Positions 9,227-18,130 of a stretch of 64,000 nt of DNA are shown here, piece by piece. Within the stretch, counting starts at the first letter, position 1. Each line of letters opens with the position of its first letter. Made by a program: the position numbers and the translations under genes. A model generated the notes under the pieces. The model searched no databases and was not told where the DNA came from. It worked only from the letters and a program-made list of their open reading frames with translations. Source of the DNA: Lacihabitans sp. CS3-21 (GTDB lineage: Bacteria > Bacteroidota > Bacteroidia > Cytophagales > Spirosomataceae); assembly GCF_024343675.1 (NCBI RefSeq), contig NZ_RJUD01000008.1, forward strand, positions 62,001-126,000, given 5' to 3'.

Positions 9227-10558
9227 ATGATTCTAATTATCGTTCTGATTGCAATTGCTTTCATTGTGCTGTCTTCTACGGTTTTCAAAATTCACCCACT
9301 GGCCGGACTGCTGATTGCGGCTCTGTTTGTGGGCATTTCAGCTGGCCTACCCATTGACAAATTGGCAGAAACCATAGGCAAAGGATTTGGGGATTTAATG
9401 ACCAAAATAGGCTTAATGGTGATTCTCGGTTGTGTAATTGGGGCAATTTTGGATAAATCAGGAGCTGCTATAAAGGTAGCGGACTTAATCATTGATTCTT
9501 TTGGAAAAAAATATCCCACTTTCGCCATGTCTATCATCGGGGCTTTGGTAGGTATCCCCGTTTTCTGCGATTCAGGCTTTATTATACATTCTAAACTCAA
9601 TAAAATAGTCGCTCAAAAATCTAAAGTTCCGCTAGGAACCATAGCTATTGGGCTCTCAGGAGGCCTTTTTGCTACCCATACTTTAGTGCCACCAACACCA
9701 GGACCATTATCAGCTGCTGGAAATTTAAATATTTCTGATTCTATTGGCTTGGTAATTATCATTGGTCTCGTAGTTTCTATACCAAGCTTATTTTTGTCCA
9801 CTTGGTTTGCCAATAAATTTGCAAAAAACCTTACTTTAATATCAGAAGATGAAGAAAATATAGCCATTCAAAATCACAAAAAATTACCTTCGGCTTGGTT
9901 GGCATTTATGCCCATTTTGTTGCCTATTTTATTAATTTCATTGGCCTCATTCGCTAAAATATTACACTTTCCAGAAACCGTCACAACATGGTTGAGTTTT
10001 ATTGGTAGTCCGTTGATTTCATTTTTACTTGCTATATTTCTTTCTTATTTTCTTTTTCCTGAGAAGCCCTCAGAATGGCTTTTAGAATGCTTCAAAAGTG
10101 GAATAAATCACTGCGGAACTACCTTGGTTTTGGTAGGTGCTGGAGGAGCTTTTGGTGCTGTTTTAAAAGAAACCTCACTTAAACAAACGATGACCGATTG
10201 GCTTATAAATAATCAAAGTTCTGGTCTATTATTCTTACTTTTTGCTTTTTTAATTGCAGCATTTTTCAAAACTGCCCAAGGTTCTACTACTTCGGCTATG
10301 GTACTCTCTTCAAGCCTCTTAGCTCCTATACTAATATCTGTAGGATTCACTCAAGCATTTGAGCTCACATTACTTTTGATGGCCATTGGTAGCGGTGCAA
10401 TGGTGGTTTCACATGCCAACGATGCATGGTTTTGGGTGGTCTCTCAATTTACTGGAATCAGCCAAAAAGACGCTTTCAAAACGCACACGCTATTGACGGG
10501 CTTACAAGGAATTGCGAGTTTCATTACCGTGTGTTTATTATATATTATTTTCAATTAA
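9227..10558 (+). CDS. GntP family gluconate:H+ symporter-like permease
   Basis: 443 aa with about 12 hydrophobic spans. Family patterns are clear: the N-terminal FKIHPLAGLLIAALFVGI, GFGDLMTKIGLMVILGCVIGAILDKSGAA, GIPVFCDSGFIIH (the conserved FxDxGF element), THTLVPPTPGP and GSGAMVVSHANDAWFWVVSQF. These transporters import gluconate or related sugar acids with protons; the exact substrate is not readable. It is followed at 23 nt by a DUF2891 gene, so the two probably form an operon. No sugar-acid kinase lies beside it. Confidence 0.9.
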   Translation: MILIIVLIAIAFIVLSSTVFKIHPLAGLLIAALFVGISAGLPIDKLAETIGKGFGDLMTKIGLMVILGCVIGAILDKSGAAIKVADLIIDSFGKKYPTFAMSIIGALVGIPVFCDSGFIIHSKLNKIVAQKSKVPLGTIAIGLSGGLFATHTLVPPTPGPLSAAGNLNISDSIGLVIIIGLVVSIPSLFLSTWFANKFAKNLTLISEDEENIAIQNHKKLPSAWLAFMPILLPILLISLASFAKILHFPETVTTWLSFIGSPLISFLLAIFLSYFLFPEKPSEWLLECFKSGINHCGTTLVLVGAGGAFGAVLKETSLKQTMTDWLINNQSSGLLFLLFAFLIAAFFKTAQGSTTSAMVLSSSLLAPILISVGFTQAFELTLLLMAIGSGAMVVSHANDAWFWVVSQFTGISQKDAFKTHTLLTGLQGIASFITVCLLYIIFN

Positions 10559-10581
10559 GCATTAAAAAAACAACTAAACGC

Positions 10582-11667
10582 ATGAAAATATTAAAAATAA
10601 GAATTCAAATATTTTTACTTCTTCTTTTAATAATAACAAAAACTCAGGCCCAAACCAACGCCCTCTTCACTCAGGAAACTGCGGAAAAACTGGCCACATT
10701 GCCTTTGCATTGTATAACTCAGGAATTTCCCAATAAAACAGGACACAGCTCCGATGGGGCAGCTGATCACAAGCTTCTTCCTTCTGACCTACACCCGAGT
10801 TTTTATGGATGTTTAGACTGGCACTCCAGTGTGCATGGCCACTGGATGTTGGTGAAATTACTAAAAACCTTTCCTGACTTAAAAGATAAAGCTAAGATTA
10901 TCAAAACCTTAGAAAGCAGTTTTCAGTCCGAAAAAATTAAAACAGAGGCTGAATACTTTACCAAATACAAAACAACCAAGACTTTTGAAAGAACATACGG
11001 TTGGGCATGGATACTCAAACTCGATCAAGAATTATTAACTTGGAACGATCCTATTGCTCAAAAATGGCATAAAAACTTGCAGCCACTAACCATGGAAATA
11101 GTAAGACTTTGGTCAGAGTTTTTACCTAAACAAACTTATCCAAATAGAACAGGCGTGCACCCAAATACCGCCTTCGGATTATGTTTTGCACTCGATTGGG
11201 CAATCGCTACTAAAAATGACAATTTTGAATTGGCGGTTATTGCTAAAGCGAATGAATTTTACTATGAACAAAAAAATGCACCTGCATATCTAGAACCTGA
11301 TGGCTCTGATTTTCTCTCACCAAATTTAGAAATTGCAGATTTAATGCGTAGAATTATGCCTCCTCGCGAATTTGAATCTTGGTTTAAAACTTTTATGGAA
11401 CCAAAATCGATCACAAATATCCTGAAAATGCCAGTAGTTTCAGACAGAACTGACTTTCAAATTGTTCATTTGGATGGTTTAAGTTTGAGCCGTGCTTGGT
11501 GTTTAAAAGGTATAGCGAAATCTTTAGATAAAACTAATCCTTTAAAAGTGAGGTTCGAGAAAAAATCTCAAGAGTTTCTTGAAAAGACTTTACCCAACGT
11601 AACCTCTGGAAATTATGGTGGTGATCATTGGTTAGCTTCTTTTGCTGTTTATGCCATTTTTGATTGA
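10582..11667 (+). CDS. DUF2891 family exported protein
   Basis: 361 aa counted from ATG 10582. An open frame extends upstream into the permease gene, but 10582 is preferred because it gives a clean signal peptide (MKILKIRIQIFLLLLLIITKTQAQ, cut after AQA or TQA). The conserved start of the domain is LPLHCITQEFPNKTGHSSDG, then HPSFYGCLDWHSSVHGHWML and a C-terminal YGGDHWLASFA. The repeated Trp/His/Glu pattern suggests an alpha/alpha-barrel hydrolase-like fold, but the family function is unknown. It is probably periplasmic and cotranscribed with the GntP permease, hinting at a role in sugar-acid use (inference). Confidence 0.85.
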   Translation: MKILKIRIQIFLLLLLIITKTQAQTNALFTQETAEKLATLPLHCITQEFPNKTGHSSDGAADHKLLPSDLHPSFYGCLDWHSSVHGHWMLVKLLKTFPDLKDKAKIIKTLESSFQSEKIKTEAEYFTKYKTTKTFERTYGWAWILKLDQELLTWNDPIAQKWHKNLQPLTMEIVRLWSEFLPKQTYPNRTGVHPNTAFGLCFALDWAIATKNDNFELAVIAKANEFYYEQKNAPAYLEPDGSDFLSPNLEIADLMRRIMPPREFESWFKTFMEPKSITNILKMPVVSDRTDFQIVHLDGLSLSRAWCLKGIAKSLDKTNPLKVRFEKKSQEFLEKTLPNVTSGNYGGDHWLASFAVYAIFD

Positions 11668-11736
11668 AACCATTTTGTTTTTGATAGAAGAGTTGGCATT
11701 TAATCCATCAGTATTATTTTACCGAAAAAATTGACA

Positions 11737-11767
11737 ATAAAAAAAGCACCAAACTGGTGCTTTTTTT
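11737..11767. terminator. Bidirectional intrinsic terminator
   Basis: AGCACC (11745-11750), loop AAACT and GGTGCT (11756-11761) form a stem flanked by an A-run on the left and a T-run on the right. It serves the convergent DUF2891 and sugar dehydrogenase genes. Confidence 0.85.
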
Positions 11768-11787
11768 ATTGCCTAATTCTCTAAAGA

Positions 11788-14550
11788 CTATTGAAAAAAT
11801 CCAACTTCTGTCAATTGAAGTATTACATCAGTTTTGGCGGCTTTCTCGTTTCTGAACACCAAATAAACGTCATGTTTTCCATTTACACTTTGGTTTAAGG
11901 TCAATTTAGCTTTTCCAGAACGATTGCGACTCCATTCAGCCATATTCGTACCAGCAGGTGGTCTTTCAAAGCCTAATTCTTTCAAACCCACGTATTCCGA
12001 AGTTGCCAAAAGTGGTCCGTCTACTTTGTCGAGTCTTAGCTCTACTTTACCGCCAACAGCCCCATTTCTAGCACTTGCTTGAACATAGGCTATAATTTCC
12101 TTGATTGAAGTCAAATCAATGTTTTTGTAATATCCATAAGACTTATCGCCAACCAACGAAAACGAATACCCAGGAGTGGTTATTACCTGCGTGCCAAATG
12201 AGCCATTCAGATCTTGAGGACGAAGATAATTTGGACGCAAAATTACCAATTTCTCATTCAAAAGAGCCTTGGTTTTCATGGCTCCCTTGTCTTTATAAGC
12301 TGCTCTTAAAACAAAACTACCTGCAGTATTCTCATAAATTGGGTTTTCAGGTTTTACAGTTCCAGTTAATGCCAATTTAGATACATTGGCATTATTTGAA
12401 GCAAGGCTAAAGATATAATCTGCCATACGTTTAGCATTTACTTCGCTCAAGTCTGGGTGTGCACTCATACCATGTTCTCCCCAAACACCACTACCACCTT
12501 CTTTGATTTTTTTCACTAAATACGTCATATTTTCAGGGGTATTTGGATATTTATCCGCTACGGCTTGGTAGCTAGGTCCAATAGATTTTGTCGTATACTG
12601 GTGGCAAGATTTACAGTCAGAAGCCTCTATCAAGTTGCGTCCCACAGCATAAGAAGCCATATCATCAGCACTTTTTTGTTTGGCCGCAATTTCTATTGGA
12701 TCAAAACCTTGTGGCAAATAATCGAACGTTACCGCCACTTCCTCAGGTTTAATTTTATCGCCATCTTCTTTGTCTTTTACCTTCACTTTATAACCAATAG
12801 GATTTTTTCCAAAGTAAAAGGTCTGATTAGAAGCTTCAAGTTCAATGTCTACTTCAGGTGCAGTATTTCCAGCTGTAACCGGTAAAGAAATACTGTTCTT
12901 AGCACCTTTGGTATCTGTTACTTCAAGTGTTACCGTAAAGTTTCCAGCAGTTTTAAAAATGAAATTTGGTTCTTTACCCACTAAATTCGCAACGATTGCT
13001 TTCTTTGAATCAGCAATTTTCCATTTGTAAGTCAATTTACCAGCATCTTCTGGGTCAAAGTCATTCGAGCCTTCAGCTGAAAACTTAACTGCTAAGGGTA
13101 ATGCACCAGAAGTTTTATCAGAAACAGCCACAACATTTGGTCTTCTATTTCCAGCGTTGTATTCTATTTTCACCAATTTCGAATTGTCATTACCTCTAAA
13201 CCAGGCTGAACCGTACTCCAGCACATACATATCGCCGCTTGGACCAAAATCCATGTCGATGGCAGAACTAAAGTTCATGTCTGGCAATACTCTTTCCATT
13301 GATACATAATCACCTTTCTCGTCCATGGTAACTGCCATTATCCATCCACGCATAAACTCAGTAATAAGCCATTTTCCTTCATAATAATCAGGCCAAGGTC
13401 TTGGAGCTGTTTTGAAATCGGCTTTTCTAAACACTGGGCCCCCTGTAGCACTTCTTCCGGAAGTACCTACCAATGGGAAATCAGTTGAAGGTCCATAAGG
13501 ATAATAAATCATTGCAGGAACTGGCTTAGGCAAATTCACCAAACCTGTATTGTTAACTGAGTTGTTTACTGGGTTATTTACATCGAAAGGTTCACCATAA
13601 GTGCCGTCAGAAGAGTTGTATTTTTTATAAGGAAAGTTTTTCCCAATAAAATATGGCCATCCAAAAAAACCTGGGCCCTTGGCTTGGTTAAACTCATCAT
13701 ATCCTCTTGGTCCCCAAGTAGAATCTTTGGAGGCATCTGGGCCAACTTCGCCCCAATACAAAAAGCCAGTTTTTGAATCCAAAGAAGGTCTCCAAGCATT
13801 TCTATGACCCATGGTATAAATTTCAGGACGGGTTTTGGCTGTGCCAACTGGGAATAAATTGCCTTTTGGAATGGTATATGTCCCGTTGGCTTCTGGATGA
13901 ATTCTCAATATTTTACCTCTCAAATCATTTGTATTACCAGGGGCTCTTTGATCATCTTCATTTTCCTTTCCTGGAGTTTCTACCAAGTTTGAAGATCCTT
14001 GACGTGGATTTACAGTATTATTCCCCACTGTCAAAAATAAGTTGCCCGCATTGTCCCAAGTCATACCACCACCAGTGTGACAACACTCTTCTCGCTGTGT
14101 TATTACATCCAATACTTGCTTTTCAGAAGCCATATCTAATGTATCGTTTTTCAAAGTAAATCTAGACAAAACATGTTTAGACTGCTTTGGATGGGCATAA
14201 TATAAATAAACCCAACGGTTTGTTGCAAATTTTGGATCAAGACTTACACCCATCAGTCCTTCTTCGGCTTCACGTGTTTGGCCTTGTTTGTTGGTATATT
14301 TGGTGTTAACGGTTATAAAACCCGCATCCAAAACTTCCTTAGTTTTTTCATTGATGATTTTCACACCACCTTTCCTTTCTACCACAATAATCTTATTTCC
14401 TGGCAAAAAAGCCATTTCCATTGGCTCATCTAAACCTTCAGCCAAAACAACTTTCGTGAATCGATTCCAATCTGGAGGAGCAGGTTTATCAGCTAAAAAG
14501 CCAAACCAAGCCAAAACGCTTAAAAACAAAGTAGAGAAAATCTTAATCAT
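11788..14550 (-). CDS. PQQ-dependent sugar dehydrogenase fused to PKD, cytochrome c and CBM6-like domains
   Basis: 920 aa with an N-terminal export signal (IFSTLFLSVLAWFGFLA). Residues about 30-460 form the soluble glucose dehydrogenase-like beta-propeller (LDEPMEMAFLPGNKIIVVER, EEGLMGVSLDPKF, GMTWDNAGNLFLTVGNN, MGHRNAWRPSLD). About 470-565 is a PKD domain. A class I cytochrome c follows with heme motif CKSCH near 646-650 and distal Met in GMSAHP. The last 160 residues look like a CBM6-type jelly roll (YYKNIDLTSIKEI, VELRLDKVDGPLLA). The likely activity is oxidation of a sugar or polyol in the periplasm with electrons passed to the attached heme; the substrate is unknown. It is convergent with the DUF2891 gene. 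Confidence 0.85.
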   Translation of the reverse strand: MIKIFSTLFLSVLAWFGFLADKPAPPDWNRFTKVVLAEGLDEPMEMAFLPGNKIIVVERKGGVKIINEKTKEVLDAGFITVNTKYTNKQGQTREAEEGLMGVSLDPKFATNRWVYLYYAHPKQSKHVLSRFTLKNDTLDMASEKQVLDVITQREECCHTGGGMTWDNAGNLFLTVGNNTVNPRQGSSNLVETPGKENEDDQRAPGNTNDLRGKILRIHPEANGTYTIPKGNLFPVGTAKTRPEIYTMGHRNAWRPSLDSKTGFLYWGEVGPDASKDSTWGPRGYDEFNQAKGPGFFGWPYFIGKNFPYKKYNSSDGTYGEPFDVNNPVNNSVNNTGLVNLPKPVPAMIYYPYGPSTDFPLVGTSGRSATGGPVFRKADFKTAPRPWPDYYEGKWLITEFMRGWIMAVTMDEKGDYVSMERVLPDMNFSSAIDMDFGPSGDMYVLEYGSAWFRGNDNSKLVKIEYNAGNRRPNVVAVSDKTSGALPLAVKFSAEGSNDFDPEDAGKLTYKWKIADSKKAIVANLVGKEPNFIFKTAGNFTVTLEVTDTKGAKNSISLPVTAGNTAPEVDIELEASNQTFYFGKNPIGYKVKVKDKEDGDKIKPEEVAVTFDYLPQGFDPIEIAAKQKSADDMASYAVGRNLIEASDCKSCHQYTTKSIGPSYQAVADKYPNTPENMTYLVKKIKEGGSGVWGEHGMSAHPDLSEVNAKRMADYIFSLASNNANVSKLALTGTVKPENPIYENTAGSFVLRAAYKDKGAMKTKALLNEKLVILRPNYLRPQDLNGSFGTQVITTPGYSFSLVGDKSYGYYKNIDLTSIKEIIAYVQASARNGAVGGKVELRLDKVDGPLLATSEYVGLKELGFERPPAGTNMAEWSRNRSGKAKLTLNQSVNGKHDVYLVFRNEKAAKTDVILQLTEVGFFQ

Positions 14551-14945
14551 AGAAATAGGTTGATTGAGTTTGAAAAATCCAAATTTACCATCATTTTATT
14601 ATAAAGATACAATTATTAGATATATAGGCTTTTTTATTAGATGATTAGGAAGTTTTGTGGGGTTAGTTATGTAGAAAAACAAAATGCTACTCATATTTTT
14701 GGCATTGTATTTTGCTCTAAAAAAAACTTATATAAAGAAGAAAAAATAAAAAGATGTTCTCCTTCCCTAGAGATTTCAAATAAGCTAAATAAACAAGAGA
14801 AGTTGAAATTTCTTGAAAATCATACTTGTTAACTAATATTATTTATCAAAGTATGGAGGATACTAGCCTAAATCACAAATAATTTTGGCCATAACACGAG
14901 TTTAACGTAGTTAGAAAAACCTTTCTTATCTCACAAAGACCCAAT
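14551..14945. other. Intergenic stretch with no convincing gene
   Basis: About 395 nt of AT-rich DNA between the sugar dehydrogenase start and the DUF4136 gene. It contains the putative dehydrogenase promoter near its left end. A 63-codon plus-strand frame at 14641-14832 has no recognisable motif, no promoter and no homology I can name, so I do not call it. Nothing else is seen. Confidence 0.6.
14580..14612 (-). promoter_or_regulatory. Putative promoter of the sugar dehydrogenase gene
   Basis: On the minus strand TAAATTTG (14587-14580) matches the Bacteroidota -7 element TAnnTTTG. A TTG (14612-14610) lies 22 nt upstream, slightly longer than the usual spacer. The start codon is at 14550. Confidence 0.4.
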
Positions 14946-15503
14946 TTACATCGTCTTATTCAACTTAGATTTTTTCCAAGCCGCATCTGTAGCAAAAAGC
15001 GGATATTCAGTAAAAATATTGGCCACAATATTTTTGAAATAACTCTTTTTGTGCGAGTTATCATTGAAAATGCCGTTGGCGTATCCTCTCCAAACTATTT
15101 CTGAAGTGGTACCTTCTATCAACGAAATCATTAAAGTGCCTTGTTTAAGATTATATCTAATGGCCTTGTATGAATCGTTATCAGTGTTATTGTTAAGCCA
15201 AAAATTCATGCTGGGCTGGTCGTAGCCCGTATATTTTATGGCGTCGTAATAAACGAAAAAATTAACAAACAAATCGGGTTTTTCATAAGTAAAAACATAG
15301 CCTCTGGCTGCCATTTGCTGTTTTATAGCTTGTTGTACATCCTCACAGATATAATTGGTATCTCGCTGGCATTCAACAAATGAATAGGTTTTATAGTCTG
15401 TAAAACCTAAGGAGTATTTGTAATCGTGCTCTATGAACACTCTATTCCTCAAGCAACTTGTTGAAATCACTGAAATTAAAAGCAATACAAATAACTTGTT
15501 CAT
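14946..15503 (-). CDS. DUF4136 domain lipoprotein (second of a tandem pair)
   Basis: 185 aa. The signal peptide ends in VISTSC, a typical Bacteroidota lipoprotein site (Cys17). The DUF4136 pattern follows: the Asp/Tyr-rich FTDYKTYSFVEC, IKQQMAARGYVFTYEKPDLFVNFFV, and a C-terminal LMISLIEGTTSEIVWRGYANGIF. It is a clear paralog of the gene just upstream on the same strand, only 2 nt away. DUF4136 proteins are small envelope lipoproteins of unknown role. Confidence 0.88.
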   Translation of the reverse strand: MNKLFVLLLISVISTSCLRNRVFIEHDYKYSLGFTDYKTYSFVECQRDTNYICEDVQQAIKQQMAARGYVFTYEKPDLFVNFFVYYDAIKYTGYDQPSMNFWLNNNTDNDSYKAIRYNLKQGTLMISLIEGTTSEIVWRGYANGIFNDNSHKKSYFKNIVANIFTEYPLFATDAAWKKSKLNKTM

Positions 15504-15505
15504 GA

Positions 15506-16060
15506 TTACATTTCGGTAATCTTCCTAGGTTTTTCTCCTGCAGCAAAGAGCGGATATTGGTCAAATATACTTCTGACCACTGAACGATAGTAGTTTACTG
15601 GCTTGTTTACTTGCTTATTAAAGACACCAGAGGCGTAACCTCGCCAAATCAGACGGCTACTTTCGGCATCTAAAAGAGACACCAAAATCATTCCTCCCCC
15701 AAAGTTGTAGGTTTGGACTTTGTAGGTTTCGTCATTCTCGTATCTGTTTACCCATCGTTCCATAGAAGGTTGAAAATAGCCTTTATAACCCACTCTGTCT
15801 TTGATGATACTGTAGCTTACCAAAAGTCCTGGTTTTTCGTCAGTCATTTTGTAACCGCGGGCTTTCATTTGTCGGCGAATGGCATCTTGGATTTCTGAGC
15901 AAATGTCTGAGGTGTCGATCTCGCAATTGAGAAAATTGTAACTGGTGTAGGTAGTAAAGTCGGTGTCGTAACTGTAGTCGTTGTCAACCATCAACTTTAG
16001 AGAATTGCAACTAGTAAGACCTACAAACACAAAAAAAGTCAAAATAAAGATTTTTTTCAT
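15506..16060 (-). CDS. DUF4136 domain lipoprotein (first of a tandem pair)
   Basis: 184 aa from ATG 16060. The frame is open 15 codons further upstream, but the start at MKKIFILTFFVFVGLTSC gives a proper lipoprotein signal (Cys18). Domain residues match the downstream paralog: DFTTYTSYNFLNCEID, IRRQMKARGYKMTDEKPGLLVSYS, MILVSLLDAESSRLIWRGYASGVF and a shared QYPLFAAG-like tail. The two copies are divergent, so the duplication is old. It is probably anchored in the outer membrane; function unknown. Confidence 0.88.
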   Translation of the reverse strand: MKKIFILTFFVFVGLTSCNSLKLMVDNDYSYDTDFTTYTSYNFLNCEIDTSDICSEIQDAIRRQMKARGYKMTDEKPGLLVSYSIIKDRVGYKGYFQPSMERWVNRYENDETYKVQTYNFGGGMILVSLLDAESSRLIWRGYASGVFNKQVNKPVNYYRSVVRSIFDQYPLFAAGEKPRKITEM

Positions 16061-16174
16061 TCGGGTAATAAGTTTAGAATTCCAATACATACGTAAAACC
16101 AACAATATCAGTTGCTTGTTTAAACAAATTTTGCAAAAAGAATTCCAAAATGCAAGTCTATGCCCGAAAAGGTT

Positions 16175-17203
16175 TTAGTAGCCGCAATAATAATTCAAGG
16201 CTTTCAGCATTTCTGACTTGTTAATGGCCACATCAAATTGACATGAGCCAATGCCATCTAGTAAGGAGGCTTTTACCACATTCCCAATATTTTTTTTATC
16301 TTGAAGCGTCAGTTTTACTATGGCCTCCATGTCTTCTTTTCTAATTTTAACACTTCCGTACACGGCAAAAATAAACTCTTCTATTTGTAATAAAGTTGGC
16401 TCATCAATGAGTTTTTTGACAAAAGAAATATATGCCTCTGCTATCATTCCTGCAGCAATCGCCTCACCGTGGAGCAATCTATCTTTGCCTTTGTCAAGAT
16501 AAAATGTTTCAATGGCATGCCCCAAAGTGTGTCCAAAGTTCAATATTTTTCGTAAACCTTTCTCGGTTGGATCTTCAGCAACGACTTGTTTCTTTATTTC
16601 TACAGAATGTTGAATCAAATCCGCCAAATTCTGATTTTCAAGATCAATAGTCTTTATTTCATTCCATTTGTTTCTATCTCTAATCAAACAGTGTTTTATT
16701 ATTTCCGCAAATCCCGATCGAATCTCGTTATGTGGAAGAGTTTTCAAAAAAGTATCGTCTATAAAAACCGTTTTTGGAAGTGTAAAAACACCAATATGGT
16801 TTTTAAAACCTTTAAAATCAATACCTAATTTTCCACCAACGCTGGCATCAACTTGCGAAAGTAACGTGGTAGGTATTTGAATAAAATCTATCCCACGTTT
16901 ATATGTAGCCGCACAAAAACCTCCCATATCGCCTATTACCCCGCCGCCAAGATTAATCAAAAGAGCATGTCGATCTAGCTCATTTTGTGTCATTTCTTCC
17001 CATATCTGTTGGCAAGTGTCCAAGTTTTTAAAATGCTCACCTGCCTTGATGGTAATCACTTTATGAGCTGGAAGATTGTCCTTTACTAATGGATAGCAGT
17101 TTTTTTTGGTATGATTATCCACCAATACCATCACTTTTGAGTATGAATTCTGTGCAAAAAACTGAGAAAGACTATCTGAGATTGGGCTAATGATTACTGA
17201 CAT
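16175..17203 (-). CDS. aroB: 3-dehydroquinate synthase
   Basis: 342 aa. It converts DAHP to 3-dehydroquinate in the shikimate pathway, with NAD and a divalent metal. Diagnostic segments are LINLGGGVIGDMGGFCAATYKRGI (NAD site), PTTLLSQVDASVGGK, the metal-ligand stretch around GFAEIIKHCLI and LNFGHTLGHAIE. The length is typical of the Bacteroidota form. It is monocistronic as far as can be seen, divergent from rsmG, with a -7-like element 18 nt upstream of the start. Confidence 0.95.
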   Translation of the reverse strand: MSVIISPISDSLSQFFAQNSYSKVMVLVDNHTKKNCYPLVKDNLPAHKVITIKAGEHFKNLDTCQQIWEEMTQNELDRHALLINLGGGVIGDMGGFCAATYKRGIDFIQIPTTLLSQVDASVGGKLGIDFKGFKNHIGVFTLPKTVFIDDTFLKTLPHNEIRSGFAEIIKHCLIRDRNKWNEIKTIDLENQNLADLIQHSVEIKKQVVAEDPTEKGLRKILNFGHTLGHAIETFYLDKGKDRLLHGEAIAAGMIAEAYISFVKKLIDEPTLLQIEEFIFAVYGSVKIRKEDMEAIVKLTLQDKKNIGNVVKASLLDGIGSCQFDVAINKSEMLKALNYYCGY

Positions 17204-17220
17204 CGTGTTATATTTTGCAG

Positions 17221-17228
17221 CAAAATTA
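17221..17228 (-). promoter_or_regulatory. Putative -7 element of aroB
   Basis: Minus-strand TAATTTTGC, 18 nt from the ATG, fits TAnnTTTG. The nearest upstream TTTG is only 15 nt away, shorter than usual, so the -33 part is uncertain. Confidence 0.4.
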
Positions 17229-17474
17229 AGGCTATTTTTGTTACAAAGCTGATTTCAATAGCCAAAATTACAAACAACAAATAATTGAATAAACTAAAGA
17301 TACCCTTTATGAACCTAAAGTGAAACAATGGAAAAAGAGTACCTCCTGCAATCAATTCTCACTATGGAATATTAAAAAGTAAAAACTACAAAAGTTTGTA
17401 AAAACTATTTCGAATTGGGGCAAACAAATCGCTAATTTTAGTCAATTCCAAAAATCTAGATTATTAATTTATTT

Positions 17475-17482
17475 TATCTTTG
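17475..17482 (+). promoter_or_regulatory. Putative -7 element of rsmG
   Basis: TATCTTTG matches TAnnTTTG and lies 16 nt before the TTG start at 17499, which predicts a leader of about 10 nt. No good TTG at -33 is visible. Confidence 0.45.
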
Positions 17483-17498
17483 TAAAAAAAATACACTT

Positions 17499-18128
17499 TT
17501 GGACAGCATAGATATTATTTTAAAATACTTTCCTGATCTCACAGAAACTCAGAAAGAGCAATTTGGGCGTTTGGGTGAGCTTTATGAACTTTGGAATGGA
17601 CAAATCAACGTTATTTCCAGAAAGGACATGGAACATCTTTACGAAAAACACGTTTTGCACTCCTTGGGAATTGCCAAAGTTTGCAGTTTTGTGGACGACA
17701 CCGACATCTTAGATGTGGGCACTGGAGGCGGTTTTCCAGGAATTCCATTGGCCATTATGTTTCCAAACTGTAACTTCCATTTGGTAGATTCAATAGGCAA
17801 AAAGATAAAAGTAGTGACCGAAGTGGCCAACGCTTTAGGTCTAAAAAACGTGAAAGCGGAACACCAGAGAGCTGAAAACATTCATGGAACCTATGATTTT
17901 GTGGTAAGTCGAGCTGTTACAAGAATGGCTCCTTTTGTTGATTGGATCAAACACAAATTCAACAAAAACCATTTCAATCCATTGGATAACGGCATTCTTT
18001 ACCTCAAAGGTGGCGATTTGGAGGAAGAATTGGCTGAAGCCAAAAGAAAATATACGATGTACGATTTGCCAAGTTTCTATGAAGAAGAATTTTTCGAAAC
18101 GAAAAAAGTGGTTTATCTACCTTTCTGA
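17499..18128 (+). CDS. rsmG: 16S rRNA (guanine527-N7)-methyltransferase
   Basis: 209 aa from a TTG start; the next Met is at residue 44, inside the conserved domain, so TTG is needed. Family motifs: LYELWNGQINVISRKD, LYEKHVLHSLGI, DVGTGGGFPGIPLAIMFP (SAM motif I), LVDSIGKKIKVV, and VVSRAVTRMAPFVDW. The enzyme methylates G527 of 16S rRNA using S-adenosylmethionine; loss confers low-level streptomycin resistance in other bacteria. It is followed 2 nt later by a metzincin gene. Confidence 0.94.
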   Translation: MDSIDIILKYFPDLTETQKEQFGRLGELYELWNGQINVISRKDMEHLYEKHVLHSLGIAKVCSFVDDTDILDVGTGGGFPGIPLAIMFPNCNFHLVDSIGKKIKVVTEVANALGLKNVKAEHQRAENIHGTYDFVVSRAVTRMAPFVDWIKHKFNKNHFNPLDNGILYLKGGDLEEELAEAKRKYTMYDLPSFYEEEFFETKKVVYLPF

Positions 18129-18130
18129 TT

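Noticed and set aside
9172-9357. Alternative frame overlapping the GntP gene start
   Set aside because: It lies mostly inside the GntP gene in another frame; GntP has clear family motifs.
14641-14832. 63-codon plus-strand frame in a 395-nt gap
   Set aside because: No family, no promoter or ribosome site, and amino acid content typical of chance AT-rich frames.
16116-16127. Palindrome TTGTTTAAACAA upstream of the DUF4136 gene
   Set aside because: Short and AT-rich; expected by chance in this base composition.
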